A stretch of DNA of 64,000 nucleotides, from positions 124,001-188,000 of the forward strand of contig CACVBU010000783.1 in NCBI GenBank assembly GCA_902728285.1, written 5' to 3'. The notes beneath the pieces are model-generated. The model did no database searches. It saw only the letters and a program-made list of their open reading frames with translations, and had not been told where the DNA came from. This document shows, piece by piece, positions 33,831-45,299 of this stretch. The position numbers were made by a program, and so were the translations under genes. Positions within the stretch are counted from its first letter, which is position 1; the number at the start of each line of letters is the position of its first letter. Source of the stretch: Clytia hemisphaerica (Eukaryota > Cnidaria > Hydrozoa > Leptothecata > Clytiidae).

Positions 33831-34179
33831 CGACCGACGTACCAGTCTGCGACCGATCGCGAGAAAGAAAAAATCAGTGCTCTACTTGCAGGTAAGGTCG
33901 TATTAATTGATCTTTTCTAGAACTTTTTTTACACAGTACGGGAAATAGGTCAAGGCAGATTACTACCAAAAGAAATTCTCCAGAGGTTTGTTTTTGTATG
34001 ACTTTTCTGGGTTCAAAGACGTTCGGTCGCCAACTGGACCGGTCGCCAACTGGGCAGGGGACTCTATGTTTCCTAGCCCAAAAATACAATGCTTACCGTC
34101 AACTGCTCTAACTTGGGACAATTGGTAGAAACATGGGACTGTTAAATATCTGGCCCAGTCAGGACCTCATTTCACTTTA
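33831..34179. other. Short intergenic stretch with GTCGCCAACTGG motifs
   Basis: GGTCGCCAACTGGACCGGTC, GCCAACTGGGCAGGG and CCCAGTTCCCGACCGACG suggest another iterated-motif element whose boundaries are not seen. Confidence 0.35.
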
Positions 34180-35316
34180 GGGGCCGTCGACAAATGATTT
34201 TCCTTTTTTTAACGGCTTCTGGCCGTAAGGGGTGGGAGGGGGTCACTGCAATGCCGTTAAAAAAGTTGTAAAAAAGGGAAAGTCTCACTTACAAATTTCA
34301 TCAGTCCAAAAATTAGAAACATGTGAAGAAAGGCTACCACACGACATTCACCTTATTCCCGATCACCAATTAATGCTTCGACGAGAAAAATGACTGGTCA
34401 CGTGACGAAAGTCGGCAATTTTTCCCTCCGCCTCAGTTGACTCCTTGCTCCACCCATCCCGCCCTGACTTGCTGCGGGGCTTGGAGTTTCAAAATTGAAA
34501 GGTCACAGCTCAAAACCACATGTTTATTCCGTGCGAAAAGAAGAACTTTGAGGATTACGCATCGAAAGAGCATGGCGGCCATGGACCAGCGAAAGTATTT
34601 ATATGGAGTTACATCGCCGCCAAAATTCGACCCTTCAAGTCGTCCCGTCGTACTAGAAGTCGTCCCGTCGCACTAGAAGTCCGCAGGTCGCATTAGAAGT
34701 TCGCAAGGCGGAATCTTTTGAAAGTCGAAACATTCCAAATTTTAAGTTGAGTCGTTGCCTCAGAAGTTGACTCGTCGCAAATTTCGGCAGTCGACTCATC
34801 CCAAAGAGTTGGACTCTAGACTATTCCGAAAAAAAACTTTATTGTTTCGTATATCAAAAATCAAAATATTGTGGAGATAATGCTATGTTCGTGTGGTGTG
34901 CAATGTGAATTTATATTTATAATTTTATCTCCATAATATACCTGATGGATGACATGAACACTTATGAAAACAGTTAAACGTACATGATTGGAACATGTGT
35001 ACCAAGTTCCGACGAGTTAACTTCTGATAGGAACCACTAGAAACTTGATATGGTTCGACTTAAAAGAATTACGACCTGCAAACTTCTAGTGCGACGGGAC
35101 GACTTGAAACTTGGGATGATTCGACTACCGAAAATTGCGACGGGACGACTTATAGTACGACGGGACGACTTGAAGGATCGAATTTTGGCGGCGATCTAAC
35201 TTCATATATTTACTTTTGAAGAATTTTTTTGGCCGCTAAGACGTAGGGGGGGAGGGGGTCTGAACCTTAACGGCCTCAGGCGTTAAAAAAAAGGAAAGTC
35301 GTTTGTCGACGGCCCC
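34180..35316. mobile_element. PIF/Harbinger-like MITE (TTA duplication)
   Basis: TTA next to both ends, which read GGGGCCGTCGACAAA. A 3-bp TTA or TAA target with GGGCC ends is typical of PIF/Harbinger. Subterminal AACGGC and GGGGGTC blocks repeat, and a related stretch lies at 18862-18910. The K-type foldback 34592-35217 is nested in it. Confidence 0.75.
34592..35217. mobile_element. Foldback element with iterated AGTCGTCCCGTCG
   Basis: Arms start near AAAGTATTTATATGGAGTTA and continue through ATCGCCGCCAAAATTCG. AAGTCGTCCCGTCGCACTAG and variants (AAGTCCGCAGGTCGC, AGTTGACTCGTCGC, TGCGACGGGACGACTT) recur about twelve times in both halves. Confidence 0.8.
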
Positions 35317-35349
35317 TTATCGATATTACGCAAACGGCAGTGTGCGCTA

Positions 35350-35545
35350 AATAATCTTGGTTTCGCTTTCGATTTCAAGCAAAGGTCTTAGCAACAGGGC
35401 GCGCGTACATAGCAACGAGGCTGGGTAGAAAAATCTAAACATAGAATTAAAAAAAAATAGCGATCATCGTATAAAGCACTAAAAAATACCCCCTTTCTAT
35501 GTTTAGTTTGTTCTACCTTTGATTATAACTGAAAATATCTTCAAA
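35350..35545 (+). repeat. Dispersed repeat with CTAAACATAG hairpin, copy 1
   Basis: Shares TTAGCAACAGG, a GCATAGTTAC-like block and CTAAACATAGAA..TTCTATGTTTAG with 36290-36485 and 39218-39352. Possibly a SINE; no promoter boxes are clear. Confidence 0.55.
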
Positions 35546-36289
35546 AAAACCTTCGTCCGCTATCAGCCGCGTGGTAATCTTTGCCCGCTTCAATTCTTAG
35601 ATAATGAATAAGAGAGGTGCGCTTAGCTAAGCCGTGCTCGCGGGCGATAAATTTATGTTTACTTATCTTAGATATTTTAGTGGTATTTATCCAATGAAAA
35701 GGATGTTGACAAAATATGCACGGCGCTGACAAAATATGCACGGCATTGATTATGACATCATTAAATATGTCAATGTCGATTCAATGCCCGTTAAAGAAAA
35801 TAATTCGTAGATAGTTCTTTTTATCTTGAAATTTAGTAATACGAGCAAAAAAAGATCAAATTTAATATTTGTTTCCTATCTAGATCATATTAGCGTTAAA
35901 ATACGGTAAATTTTCACGAAAAATATTTCGCGATGGCGGTACGCCCAATCGCGCCCACGGGAAAGTTCCAATTTTTAGTTATCGGGAAATCGGGAAAAGC
36001 GGTTCACCACGTGGATGAAAAACGTACGGAATGAAACCTGACAGAAGGTTTTCAACCAGATTTATTCAGATAAAGCTATAAGAGGTTCATTACTTGTGGA
36101 TTTTAAAACCTACAAAATCAAAAACGAAAGTTGTTGTGAAGGAAAGAGTAAACGCAAGACAGAAGGTTTGGTTGTGTTGATCAGGTATGTTTTTATTCTA
36201 TCCGAACTAATGTTAAAAAAGACCAAGGAGGTCCTGACTGATCTGGCCTGTCAGGCTATATCAAGATTACAGGATTTCGATTACGGGCT
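35546..36289. other. No gene seen
   Basis: Contains a short direct repeat GACAAAATATGCACGGC (twice, about 35708-35744). Open frames have no recognised domain. Confidence 0.4.
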
Positions 36290-36485
36290 GATTTTACTTT
36301 CGTTTTGAGTGGTTTCATTTTTGAGCCAACATCTTAGCAACAGGATGCTCGCCCATAGTTACAGGGGTTTGTGCAAAAAACTAAACATAGAAAATTTTCC
36401 AAATCCCCCATTTGTCAATTAAATGCAATGAAAAATGAAACTTTTCTATGTTTCACTTTTTTGCACCTACCGGTATTCATCTTCA
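36290..36485 (+). repeat. Dispersed repeat with CTAAACATAG hairpin, copy 2
   Basis: GATTTTACTTTCGTTTTGAG, CATCTTAGCAACAGG, GCTCGCCCATAGTTACAGGG and TTTGTGCAAAAAACTAAACA match 39218-39352. The hairpin stem is CTAAACATAGAAAA with TTTTCTATGTTT. Confidence 0.6.
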
Positions 36486-36660
36486 AAATGAAAATATTTA
36501 AGATTTTAATTTCTTCTTGTTTTATTCAATGATTTTTTACGGCACTTTGTTGACAATCTAACTCTCACATCAAATTCCAGCTTTCTTCAGTAAATTGAAG
36601 ATGAGAAAAAACCTAAGCCACGGCGATATCACGGATTGACAGTCCCAGTACCTTTAGCCA

Positions 36661-37222
36661 AATTAGGAACACTTTCCTTTACTTTTACTAATATTCCTAA
36701 TTAGGAATCTTATTCCCTAATTAGGAAGAAAAAAATTCCTAATTAGGAAGAAATATTTAAAAGTTTTAATATCTCTGAAACGAGCTACATTCGCAAATTC
36801 CAAGTATGACCAATAATTTCGGTATACCAAATATGATAACTGGGAAAGAAATTGAAACATTTCATTCATTCATAAAAAATAATTCCAAATAAGGAATTTA
36901 AACGAACTGCCGTTTTTATTATCACGAAGAAAAACAGAAAGTGAGTTTCCCGTGTTTTATAAATAAAAGTCAATTTTATACCGGGAGAAGTGAAGTTTTT
37001 TCTAGGGTTTATAGCTCGGTCCCCCGAGCAAGTCACAAGAGCTCAATCTTTCTTTCCCACCTAAATGGAATGGTAAGAATCTTATGAAGTACTTTTTAAC
37101 GTGCGATTTTTTCTATTTTTGGAGAAAATCTAGCTTCATATTCCTAATTAGGAATTTTTTTCTTCCTAATTAATTAGGAATACTAGTAAAAGTAAGAAAA
37201 ATGTTCCTAATTTGGCTAAAGG
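36661..37222. mobile_element. TA-flanked foldback element with iterated TTCCTAATTAGGAA
   Basis: TA at 36659-36660 and 37223-37224. Ends CCTTTAGCCAAATTAGGAAC pair with their complement, followed by TTACTTTTACTA. The palindrome TTCCTAATTAGGAA is repeated near both ends. Confidence 0.85.
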
Positions 37223-37390
37223 TACTGACTGATTGAAACAAATATATGAAGGGTGGGATTTTACAGCCGCCCGTCATGCAAGGCACTGAGAGGTCACGGG
37301 TGCCAAAAAGAAGGGCCATTTGAAATGCGGCAACCTCATTGGTGGAAATTTGATAAACAGCTGCAAAGGAGCGCTGGGAAGCAATCAGTA

Positions 37391-37606
37391 CCGTAAAGTG
37401 GTCTAATCTCGACATCCGTCTTCTAATTTCGACACCCTTCTTTAGAGATAAGAATAATATGAAGGTTGGAATCGGTGAGTGAAAAAGAATTTTCCTCACT
37501 TATACCACTAAGCAAAGAAAAATAGTTTCGATCTTTCAATTATTTTCAGCTCTAGAAAAGGGTGTGGAATTTAGACGAGGGATGTCGACATTAGACCAAG
37601 TTACGG
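37391..37606 (+). mobile_element. TA-flanked MITE, AATTTCGACACCC family, full copy
   Basis: TA at 37389-37390 and 37607-37608. Left CCGTAAAGTGGTCTAATCTC and right GACATTAGACCAAGTTACGG are inverted; TCGACATCC, TTTCGACACCC and AAGGGTGTGGAATTTAG repeat the motif. Other copies: 19229-19410, 24444-24473 (end only). Confidence 0.85.
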
Positions 37607-37842
37607 TAGAAGAGACCACTTTGGTTTTTGTTGCAGATTTCTATAAAAACTCCCTCAGGGATTACTTGTCAATGTACATGTACACATGTGTTGTGTCAAC
37701 TTTTCAGCATTGTATTGTTTTAAAGGAAAAGATAAAAGAGGTAAGACTCATAGTTTCTAATCCTGATATAGGAGTTTAAGTTTAGACTGCCTGTATTTTC
37801 ACTTACTGTTAAATCTCTTTGACAACAAATTAGTTTTTATAA

Positions 37843-38409
37843 GGGGTTACTCACATACCGATTCTTCCCACGACTAAAGTCAAATTGACGTGAAGGGGTG
37901 GGGGGTTAGAGTCTGCGAGACTAAGAAATTTCACCAGAAATTTCAATTTTTGAGACGTTTATTCCGTGACAAATGTTACTTTCCATATTTTCTTTTCCTC
38001 CTTTTATATTTTACTTTGCTATTTTATAGAACAATTTGAACCAAAACAAACAGCTCGATGTTTATGTCTCGTGTTCCTTTTGCTTAGACGGTCCGCGCAG
38101 CCCTTGAATTTCGCCGACGTTCAGTCTTTTTTTGTGAAATGTCACAATTCTGTTGATTATAATTACAGAGATATAATTAATTCCAACAACTTTGAGAAAA
38201 AAGTTTAGTTAAATTATCTCCATTATTTTTAAAATGTAAACTGAGCAAGCCGTAGCGAAAGTAAAGATGAAAGTGAAGGAGAAAATTTTTAGAGTTTCAT
38301 TGATTTTTGATCATTTTTCAACTTTGACGTTAAGAGGTGGGGGTTGGGGGTTTTCAAATAAGCGTCAACTTGACGATACTTGTGGGAAGAATCATATGTG
38401 AGCGACCCC
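37843..38409. mobile_element. PIF/Harbinger-like MITE (TAA duplication)
   Basis: TAA at 37840-37842 and 38410-38412; ends GGGGTTACTCACATACCG and ATATGTGAGCGACCCC are inverted and pairing continues through ATTCTTCCCAC. Subterminal GACGTGAAGGGGTGGGGG and GACGTTAAGAGGTGGGGG face each other. Confidence 0.78.
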
Positions 38410-38420
38410 TAACTAAATCA

Positions 38421-38590
38421 TAACCAGGAGGTTTTTCTACTTTAGTAATATTTACGTTAGTGAATGTTTGACTCAAACGATATAAAGAATATATATACAA
38501 TGAATGTGATATATCTCTATCTCCCCCCTAGGTTCAAAATGTCCGACATTAGCTAACGTAAATATTACTAAAGTAGAAAAACCCAGGTTA
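38421..38590. mobile_element. Foldback MITE (TTTACGTTAG arms)
   Basis: Arms of about 45 bases, containing TTTTTCTACTTTAGTAATAT and TTACGTTAG, are almost perfect complements and are separated by ~80 bases. Confidence 0.8.
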
Positions 38591-39217
38591 GCAGAGTATG
38601 ACAAGGCTGCACTCTTGATGAAAAATTCGGAAATACCAAGTTCTGCACTTAAAGAGCGCACCTGATAAATTTTGGTCTGGACAAGGTACACCTATATTTT
38701 GGTCTGGACAAGGTACACCTATACCTCAGAAATTTGGCCCAAAAGACAAAAAATTGCTAAAATTAGCTGCACTTGAGGAGAAAATGGTGATGCTCTGCAC
38801 TTGGGGTCAAAAAACCGTCTGCACTTGCACCTGAAAACCACGAGTGTGTAACTTACCCCGCGATTGACGTCAAACGCTCCATCGCTTTGCCACTGGTTTG
38901 TTCTTCTTCGTTCCAGACATTTGCGTGTGTTCCACTACGGATTTTTTTTATATTTCGATTTAAAAGCCTACTTGGTACGAAAGAGAAGTTGTGCATTTTT
39001 TTAATACGCCTTTCATTAACTCAAACCAAATGACTTTGGAGGTTCGGTGAAATGGTGGCCGAATTGCCGTCCCATATATGTTTTGTCAGATAATCCCAAG
39101 TTAGACCAGTTGACGGTACATTGAATTTTTTCTGGAAGAGCCCAATGAGAGCTTATTTATATAAAAAACAAACTAAACAGTTTTTTACAAGCTGTTTTGA
39201 GAGTGCAGGCAGCTGAT
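38591..39217. other. No gene seen
   Basis: Contains a 19-bp duplication (TTTTGGTCTGGACAAGGTAC, twice near 38669-38720) and a stray GTTAGACCAGTTGACGGTA (~39099) resembling the 37391-37606 family end. Confidence 0.4.
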
Positions 39218-39352
39218 TTTACTTTAGTTTTCAGAAGTTTCTGATTCGATTTCAAGCATAAATCTTAGCGACCGGGTGCTCGCCCATCTTAGTTACATAC
39301 AGAGGGGTCTGTGCAAAAAATCAAACATAGACACTTTTCAAAATGACTAGTA
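39218..39352 (+). repeat. Dispersed repeat, copy 3
   Basis: GCTGATTTTACTTTAGTTTT, AAATCTTAGCGACCGGG, GCTCGCCCATCTTAGTTAC and CTGTGCAAAAAATCAAACAT match 36290-36485; the second stem of the hairpin is lost. Confidence 0.6.
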
Positions 39353-39779
39353 GTATGTACCCTAGAAAAAACCTATTCTTCTAGATTATCCCGGGGAAAG
39401 TAAAGTACAGTAACCCCGGTGTTGACAGTAAAACCTAATATTAAATTATATACAAAGGAAGATAAGAAATGGAAAAATAAGCATTTATCATGGAATGAAA
39501 TTCTTTAAAGTCAATATTTATCATGAAAGTTTCATAGCCTGGAATAAACATCTCAACCTACACATTCACCCCAAAAACGTGCAATAGTTTTTTTCCCTGG
39601 CAATTTTGAGTACAACCCATGGTATGGTATGGCCTGAACATTTTTGGGCCAAATGTTGAATTTGAACTTAAAAGAGTGCCAAACATGACCCAAACTAATC
39701 TGCATTATGTTTGGGTAGCCCTAACATGACCTGAAAATGTTTGGGGTATGTTCGGGCCTATGGGTTGTCATACAGGGGG

Positions 39780-40145
39780 GTTATATCAGCTTTGTTGATG
39801 GTGTCTTCCATGAGGGCTATATCGTCAGAAAAAGCAAGTTCTAGTTGTAGTTTAGGAGGGGTTGTACGGCTTCTCCTTCTCTTCAATGTTAAGCCACCAA
39901 TAGATGTATGGAGTGCTTAGTTGATACAAACAACAAAAAGACAGGTAGCCAGGGGTTGCCTTGCAAGACACTTGTATCTATCTTAAAGATGTCAGTTTTA
40001 CCTTCTGGTGTTATGATGAGGGCTGATGTGTTTTCATATATGACTTTGATTGATCTCAGGTGGAATTTTGTATGAAGCCAAGATCTTTAGCATCTTTTTT
40101 CTATTGATGGAATCAAACAACTTCTTAAAATCAATGTCAGGTGTC
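39780..40145 (-). pseudogene. Decayed LINE reverse transcriptase fragment
   Basis: In shifting minus-strand frames the region reads DIDFKKLFDSINRKKMLKIL and KIPPEI, then KTDIFKIDTSVLQGNPW, then LELAFSDDIALMED. These are the palm blocks of a non-LTR reverse transcriptase: a DFKKAFDS-like block, an LQGDPLAP-like block and the FADD box, here with serine in place of alanine. Several frameshifts and stops break it. It differs from the reverse transcriptases at 5561-6815 and 30341-31393 and so represents a third, older lineage. Confidence 0.7.
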
Positions 40146-40533
40146 CCATTACATGACTCTCGGTAAGTCACACTGATTATTTATCATATCAGCAGTGGGC
40201 AGTTATGAGGTTTATTGAATAAACTTTTTTTGGTGGAAACTGATCCTGGCCACTAGTTTCACTGGTGAATCTAGATAATGTGTTTACTAGTAATAATGTC
40301 CAGGGGGTCGGTACTAAAATCGCAGGCATACAATACATGTATACTAAAAGGGATTTCGGGAATTTTTTCTCAAAAGTGCTGATTTTTGCAACATAAAATC
40401 CATTTTTTGCCAAAATTGGTACTTTTAAACGGTACTAACTTTATTTTCTTCAAATGAGAAAAATTTGAATTTACTTTGAAGAGTAATGAAAAAAGATTTA
40501 AATAATGATTTTTAAAATCTGAAATTTTAACTA

Positions 40534-40805
40534 CATGTTTTTTTTATTAGCATACTTGTAAGCATATCTAGGCTCAGATATGTGGAAAAATTAAGCATAG
40601 GGCTAGCATTACTTTGAGCCTATGAAAAATGTTTTTTCCTGATTTTGGCTTTTTTTTTGGCTGAAATTTAAAGGCTTTTCAGTATTTCCCTAAATTTTTG
40701 CTTTGGATAAGCATTCCTCAGGCATTTTTTCAGCCTTATTAAATCTTTCGACCTAAGCATCGCTGAGCCTGTTTTCGGATTTTTATATGCTTATAAAAAA
40801 ACATG
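40534..40805 (+). mobile_element. TA-flanked foldback MITE, AAGCAT family, full copy
   Basis: TA at 40532-40533 and 40806-40807; ends CATGTTTTTTTTATTAGCAT and ATGCTTATAAAAAAACATG. AAGCAT is iterated (TTGTAAGCATATC, TTAAGCATAGGG, GATAAGCATTCC, CCTAAGCATCGC). It is the reference copy for 6925-7190 and 8187-8445. Confidence 0.85.
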
Positions 40806-40889
40806 TACCAATAAACTAAAAAATTACTGAAATTTTTATCTTAACACCAAAAAACACCTAAAAAGCATATAAATTTGAAATTTCACTTG

Positions 40890-41222
40890 GGGGCCATCCA
40901 TATAGTATGTACGCAGTGAAGGGGGGAGAGGGGGTTTAGCAAAAGCGTACATCTATTGTTTAAATGACATCATTTCTATTGTTCTTTGTGTACAAGGGGG
41001 AGGGGGTATCAAATTTTTGAAAAATCTTTTCGTACTGAAATCCTCGAATAAGCGCCCCACTCAAATAAGCGCCCGTCTTTTAGTTAAAGTAATATTATAA
41101 GCGCCCCACTCCAATAAGCGCCTCCTTTGAATAAGCGCCCCCTCCAGGGAGAACCTGAAAAATTAAATAAGCGCCCGGGCGCTTATTCGAGGATTTACAG
41201 TACGTACTATATGGACGGCCCC
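40890..41222. mobile_element. PIF/Harbinger-like MITE (TTG duplication)
   Basis: TTG at 40887-40889 and 41223-41225; ends GGGGCCATCCATATAGTATG and ACTATATGGACGGCCCC are inverted. A GTACAAGGGGGAGGGGG block lies inside. It hosts the nested element at 41035-41200 and shares GGGGCC ends with 34180-35316. Confidence 0.8.
41035..41200. mobile_element. TA-flanked MITE with iterated AATAAGCGCCC
   Basis: TA on both sides (41033-41034, 41201-41202); ends CTGAAATCCTCGAATAAGCG and CTGTAAATCCTCGAATAAGC inverted. AATAAGCGCCC occurs six times plus the terminal inverted copy. The open frame crossing it is not coding. Confidence 0.85.
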
Positions 41223-41225
41223 TTG

Positions 41226-42230
41226 TTTCAAATTTTAGTGGATAGACTTTTGAATTAAAATTAAAGTCAAACATGATTTTGCTCCTTTCTCTGAAAATAC
41301 CATACATAATGCTGGATGATTGTCTTCTCCAAATTGGCAATCGTGCAAATTGGTAAGGCTGAAATTTGTGGTTCTTGCAATGATGATTTTGTATTGAAAT
41401 TTTGGAATAATGTAAATAACGTCCATGTAAACCCCTTAAATATCTTGGTTCTTTTCTAAAAGATTTTGTGAAGAAATTAAATTCATTGGCCTGGAAATCC
41501 TGTAAACAAGCTAGATGAAAAACGAAAACTTTCACACTCTTAGTGTCATTTTATAAGCGATTTATGCAGATTTATGACCAAAATGAGGTAGAAACCACCA
41601 CTTCTTCATCAAATAACTCCCATTCAGTACAGAAATCGACCATACTCGCTTTAAAGTCTTCTATATAGTTTTTCGAAAGCTTTCAGATTCTATTATTGGT
41701 TTTAGCCTAAAATCAATTTGAAATTTCCCTAAGAATTGGGCCATTGGGCTTTGGCCTAGTTTTTCAATAAATGGGTCCAAAAATAAGGGCTACCCTTAAA
41801 ATTTTTCTGGGCAGCTCTTCTAATAATTTCTAATATCAATCCATAGAGTATTAGGCATGTCTGGTTTAAATTTGGTGTTTTGTTCCAAATTTGCACGATA
41901 ATTACACCAATCAGGCCTACTAAGTTGGATAGTGTTGGATCCAGTAGGTGAGAGCAGCTTAAAAGTCTATAAAAGAGTTTTTAGCAATTTAGTACAGGCG
42001 GCAATGGATGTCCAGAGAGGCTATACCATTTGTATTGCAAAGTTTTTTGCAAAGTTGGCTTTTGTAAAGGCTAGCTACAATCTGTAATTCGGTAACCTTT
42101 TACTTAAAATCACAGATTTAGAAAGGTAAGGAGAAACAAATCTAATTATTTAAGAGTTTTGCGTGTTTTTTTCCTGTTCATGATCAGAGCTTCTGAATGA
42201 GGTGACCATTTTCATTTCATTTGTGAAATA
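41226..42230. other. No gene seen
   Basis: AT-rich DNA without supported exons or repeats. Confidence 0.4.
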
Positions 42231-42476
42231 CACGTTTTTAGTTGAACAAACTATATAAGAACATAAGGCTTCGATGGCTAAAATGTTAAGAACAAGTTAA
42301 GAACATTTTAAGGCTTTGTGGACTCAAAAACAACCGTTTTCTTTAGGACAATGGGTAAAAATGGTCACAAATTGATGAAAGTAAGAACATTTTAAGAACA
42401 TTTTTAGGCTTGAAGCCGAAAAAGTTGAGAACATCCAAAGGCTTCAAAAATTTTGGATGTTATTATAAAAAAAACG
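42231..42476 (-). mobile_element. TA-flanked foldback MITE, GTTCTTA family
   Basis: TA at 42229-42230 and 42477-42478. TAAGAAC motifs (TATAAGAACATAAGGC, TTAAGAACAAGTTAAGAAC, AGTAAGAACATTTTAAGAAC) match 4890-5141 in reverse. Confidence 0.78.
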
Positions 42477-42958
42477 TATAATGTTTGTCTTGTTTGTTTT
42501 GTTTACATTTCAAGTTCACCAGAGATAAGCTCATTGTTAATATGCCTATTTCTCTCTATTCTTCTGTATTGAGGTCAAATTTTCTGAACTTTTTAATCTC
42601 ATTAAACGTTTTATGCTGAAAGAAGTTAGAGAAATATTTTCCACTGAGAATTTGAGTTGAGTTTGAACAAAAGAGGTGATTTTGCATTTTAGCTTTACTG
42701 AGTATCAGATGCTCATTAGAAGAAAACTTACAAACGTTACTCGGTTGATGTGCTTAAAGCAAAGATTATCAAGTAGCCTACCTTTTATCTAGAAACGAAC
42801 ATCTTGTACAAACGTCTTCAACTTTATTTCTTTGGTTCTCGGGTCCCTTCATCAAAGGTTTCCTGAAACCATTTCTGTCATTAATTATGGACATTTTATA
42901 CTAATTTTTATTTCACAGATTTTTTGTGGCATGGTCTTTGGAGAACCATTTCCTTCAA

Positions 42959-45187
42959 ACGGTTCATACTTTCCACCCCACCCTAGCTAGATGGTGGGGT
43001 AGACAGTTTTCCAAAAAAGTTGAAAAGGGTGGGTTTACAGGGATTTCTTGGCTTATGGCGGGGTTGGTGGCAAAGGGTGGGGGCTTTTTTCGTGGGTGGG
43101 GTTGAAGATGTTTTCCTTCATTTTTTATATAGTGTTTTGTTTTGTTTTTTAATGATTTTTAATCATCATTAAATCTGCATAGACTTCGTGAAATAAGGCT
43201 TAGAAAATATTCTAGAAATTATATTTGTATATAGATTTTTTTGCTCCATTTTCAGTGGCGTAGCCAGGATTTTCAAGGGGTGTCGCAAATTTCAATTTTC
43301 AAATGGGCGGTTAGAGGGCGGTTGTTAATTTCATTAGGGCGGTGTTAAAATATGATGCCCAAATACTTCCAAACAACCGGGGGACGTTATGGGCTGCAGA
43401 TCCCAATACCTGTGAACCCCAAACACAGGCCACGTTGCACGTGGTTAACCGGCAACTCACCATTAGACGAGTTTACCATTTGTTGCATGGGTGGCAGAGC
43501 CACACATTGGATTGAAAATATACAAAGAGTGAGTGTCTCGTTCGTAATAATAGCTTGTGGTTTCTAAAAGAATGATATTGCTCTTTGGGAAATTCCTTTT
43601 GTCTTAGGGAAATTCCCGGATAAACAAACTCTCCGTCTTACAGTTTATGCGCTCCTTTTGTAAAATATAAAATGAAATTCTATTGTAAAGTGTGCCGATG
43701 GAGAGTGAAGGAAAAATTTGTTCATTTTTTTCAAAAAGTTATGTTATGTTCGTGTTATATAGAAAAGTCAACAAGAGAGAAATTCGTTTCTTGAGTGATA
43801 ATTTTGTGATTTGACATAAAAGTATTTTGTATGATTTTTACAAAGCTCATCATAAAAATAACCTTCAACAAAATAAATAAAAATTACTTTAGACTAGCAG
43901 GCTAAAATACCGTATACAAAACAATGTAATCAATCCCCCCCCAAAAAAAACATTTTCTTGAGTCTTGATCTCGTATAGCTGTCACTGAAAATAAGCACCG
44001 ACAATTTTATGTTCTTCGAAAACGAAAGATGTCATTGTCTGTAAAGTCTCAAATTCATAAAACAACAAGAAACCACAACCAGTCAAAAACCAATAACTGT
44101 CTATCATCTATCCATTACAGTATAATACAATATCATGTCATGCAATCCAATCAGAATACAGAACTACAGCATAGGATCTGTACAAGTACTCTCTCTTATA
44201 TATTGCCACATACGATAGTCAATGTTCATCATCACAAATCTTTACTTTATTATTTGCCATTCTGGAACTGGAAACAAGCAACTTTTGCTGTCTTTACGAC
44301 GAATAGCATTCTTTTTTCTTCATCAGTACAATTCTTCCCAAAAACAAGAGAAGCACTATCAGGTCTTGAAAACTTTTTCTGATACAGTATTCCAAATATA
44401 TCTCTCGGCTCTCTCATGGTAATAGTCTCACATCATAATATAATCGAAGAAAGATCTTGCATTCAATGAGTCCCCTCCTCTGCAGCCTACCTCCTCTTCT
44501 ACTCGTTTACTGATAAAATAATTATAATTTACGGTCACCGACGAGACCTCTTTTGTTCTGCTAATAATTTAACAAAGAGGATAACAATAAATATTAAAGT
44601 CGGTAGCCGTGTCATTGTTTTTGTGCAGACAATGAAGGCCAAAGTGAAGAAAAATTTCTTATTTTACGGTCCCGGAGCTGTCTTCATTTCTACCGAGCTC
44701 TACTAAGCTAAGGAATCGCAATACTGAATTTTGATTCGGTGCCGTAAATTTATTAAAATCTAAATATCTCCGCCAATTTAAAACATCGCCGCCAATTGAA
44801 AACCGCCCATTGAAGGCGACGTGATTTTCTAAAAAAGCCGCACGCCGCGCGTGTCCGTACGAGCGCTAGTCGCCGCGCGTCGTCCTCTTACCAGCGCTTT
44901 TTATTTCTTGTCTTTCAAAAACTTTTGTTTGTCAAAAAAGGGTGTCGCTGAGTCTTCAGGAGCGACACCCTAGTGACGCCACTGATTTTCTCTAGGAGTT
45001 CTATCTCCTGAAATAATTCTGCAAGATAATGAAAAATTTAAACATTTTTGTTATTCTAGTAGTCAAGGGCGGGGTTGCTCTGAAAGGGCAAGGTTCAGAG
45101 AGTTTCTAGATTTAGGGCAGGATTGCTGGCAAAGGATGGGGGCTGTTTTCGAGGGTGGGGTATCAACCCCATAGGAAAGTATGAAAC
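42959..45187. mobile_element. Foldback element with GGGTGGGG motifs, split by a hAT-like insertion
   Basis: Left GGTTCATACTTTCCACCCC and right GGGGTATCAACCCCATAGG with GAAAGTATGAAACG are inverted arms. TGGTGGCAAAGGGTGGGGGC with TTTTTTCGTGGGTGGGG on the left matches TGCTGGCAAAGGATGGGGGC with GTTTTCGAGGGTGGGG on the right. The element 43253-44984 is inserted in the middle. Confidence 0.65.
43253..44984. mobile_element. Non-autonomous element with CAGTGGCGT ends (hAT-like)
   Basis: Ends CAGTGGCGTAGCCAGGATTT and AGTGACGCCACTG, with GGGTGTCGC and GCGACACCCT just inside, are inverted. CAGTGGCGTAGCCAG-type ends are known from hAT-like elements. Flanks share only ATTTT, shorter than the expected 8 bp. 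Internal GGGCGG repeats (43304-43345). No transposase is recognised in 1.7 kb. Confidence 0.7.
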
Positions 45188-45299
45188 GTGTCTCGATGTC
45201 CCAAACACTTTTAAAGATTCTGTATGTGAAGTTATCAGTTACAGTAGTAAAAACTAGTTGACTAAACGAACTAGTTGATAGTTGAAGGTTGTTACTGTA

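Noticed and set aside
41095..41535. 146-codon minus-strand open frame
   Set aside because: It crosses the border of two nested MITEs and includes the AATAAGCGCCC repeats.
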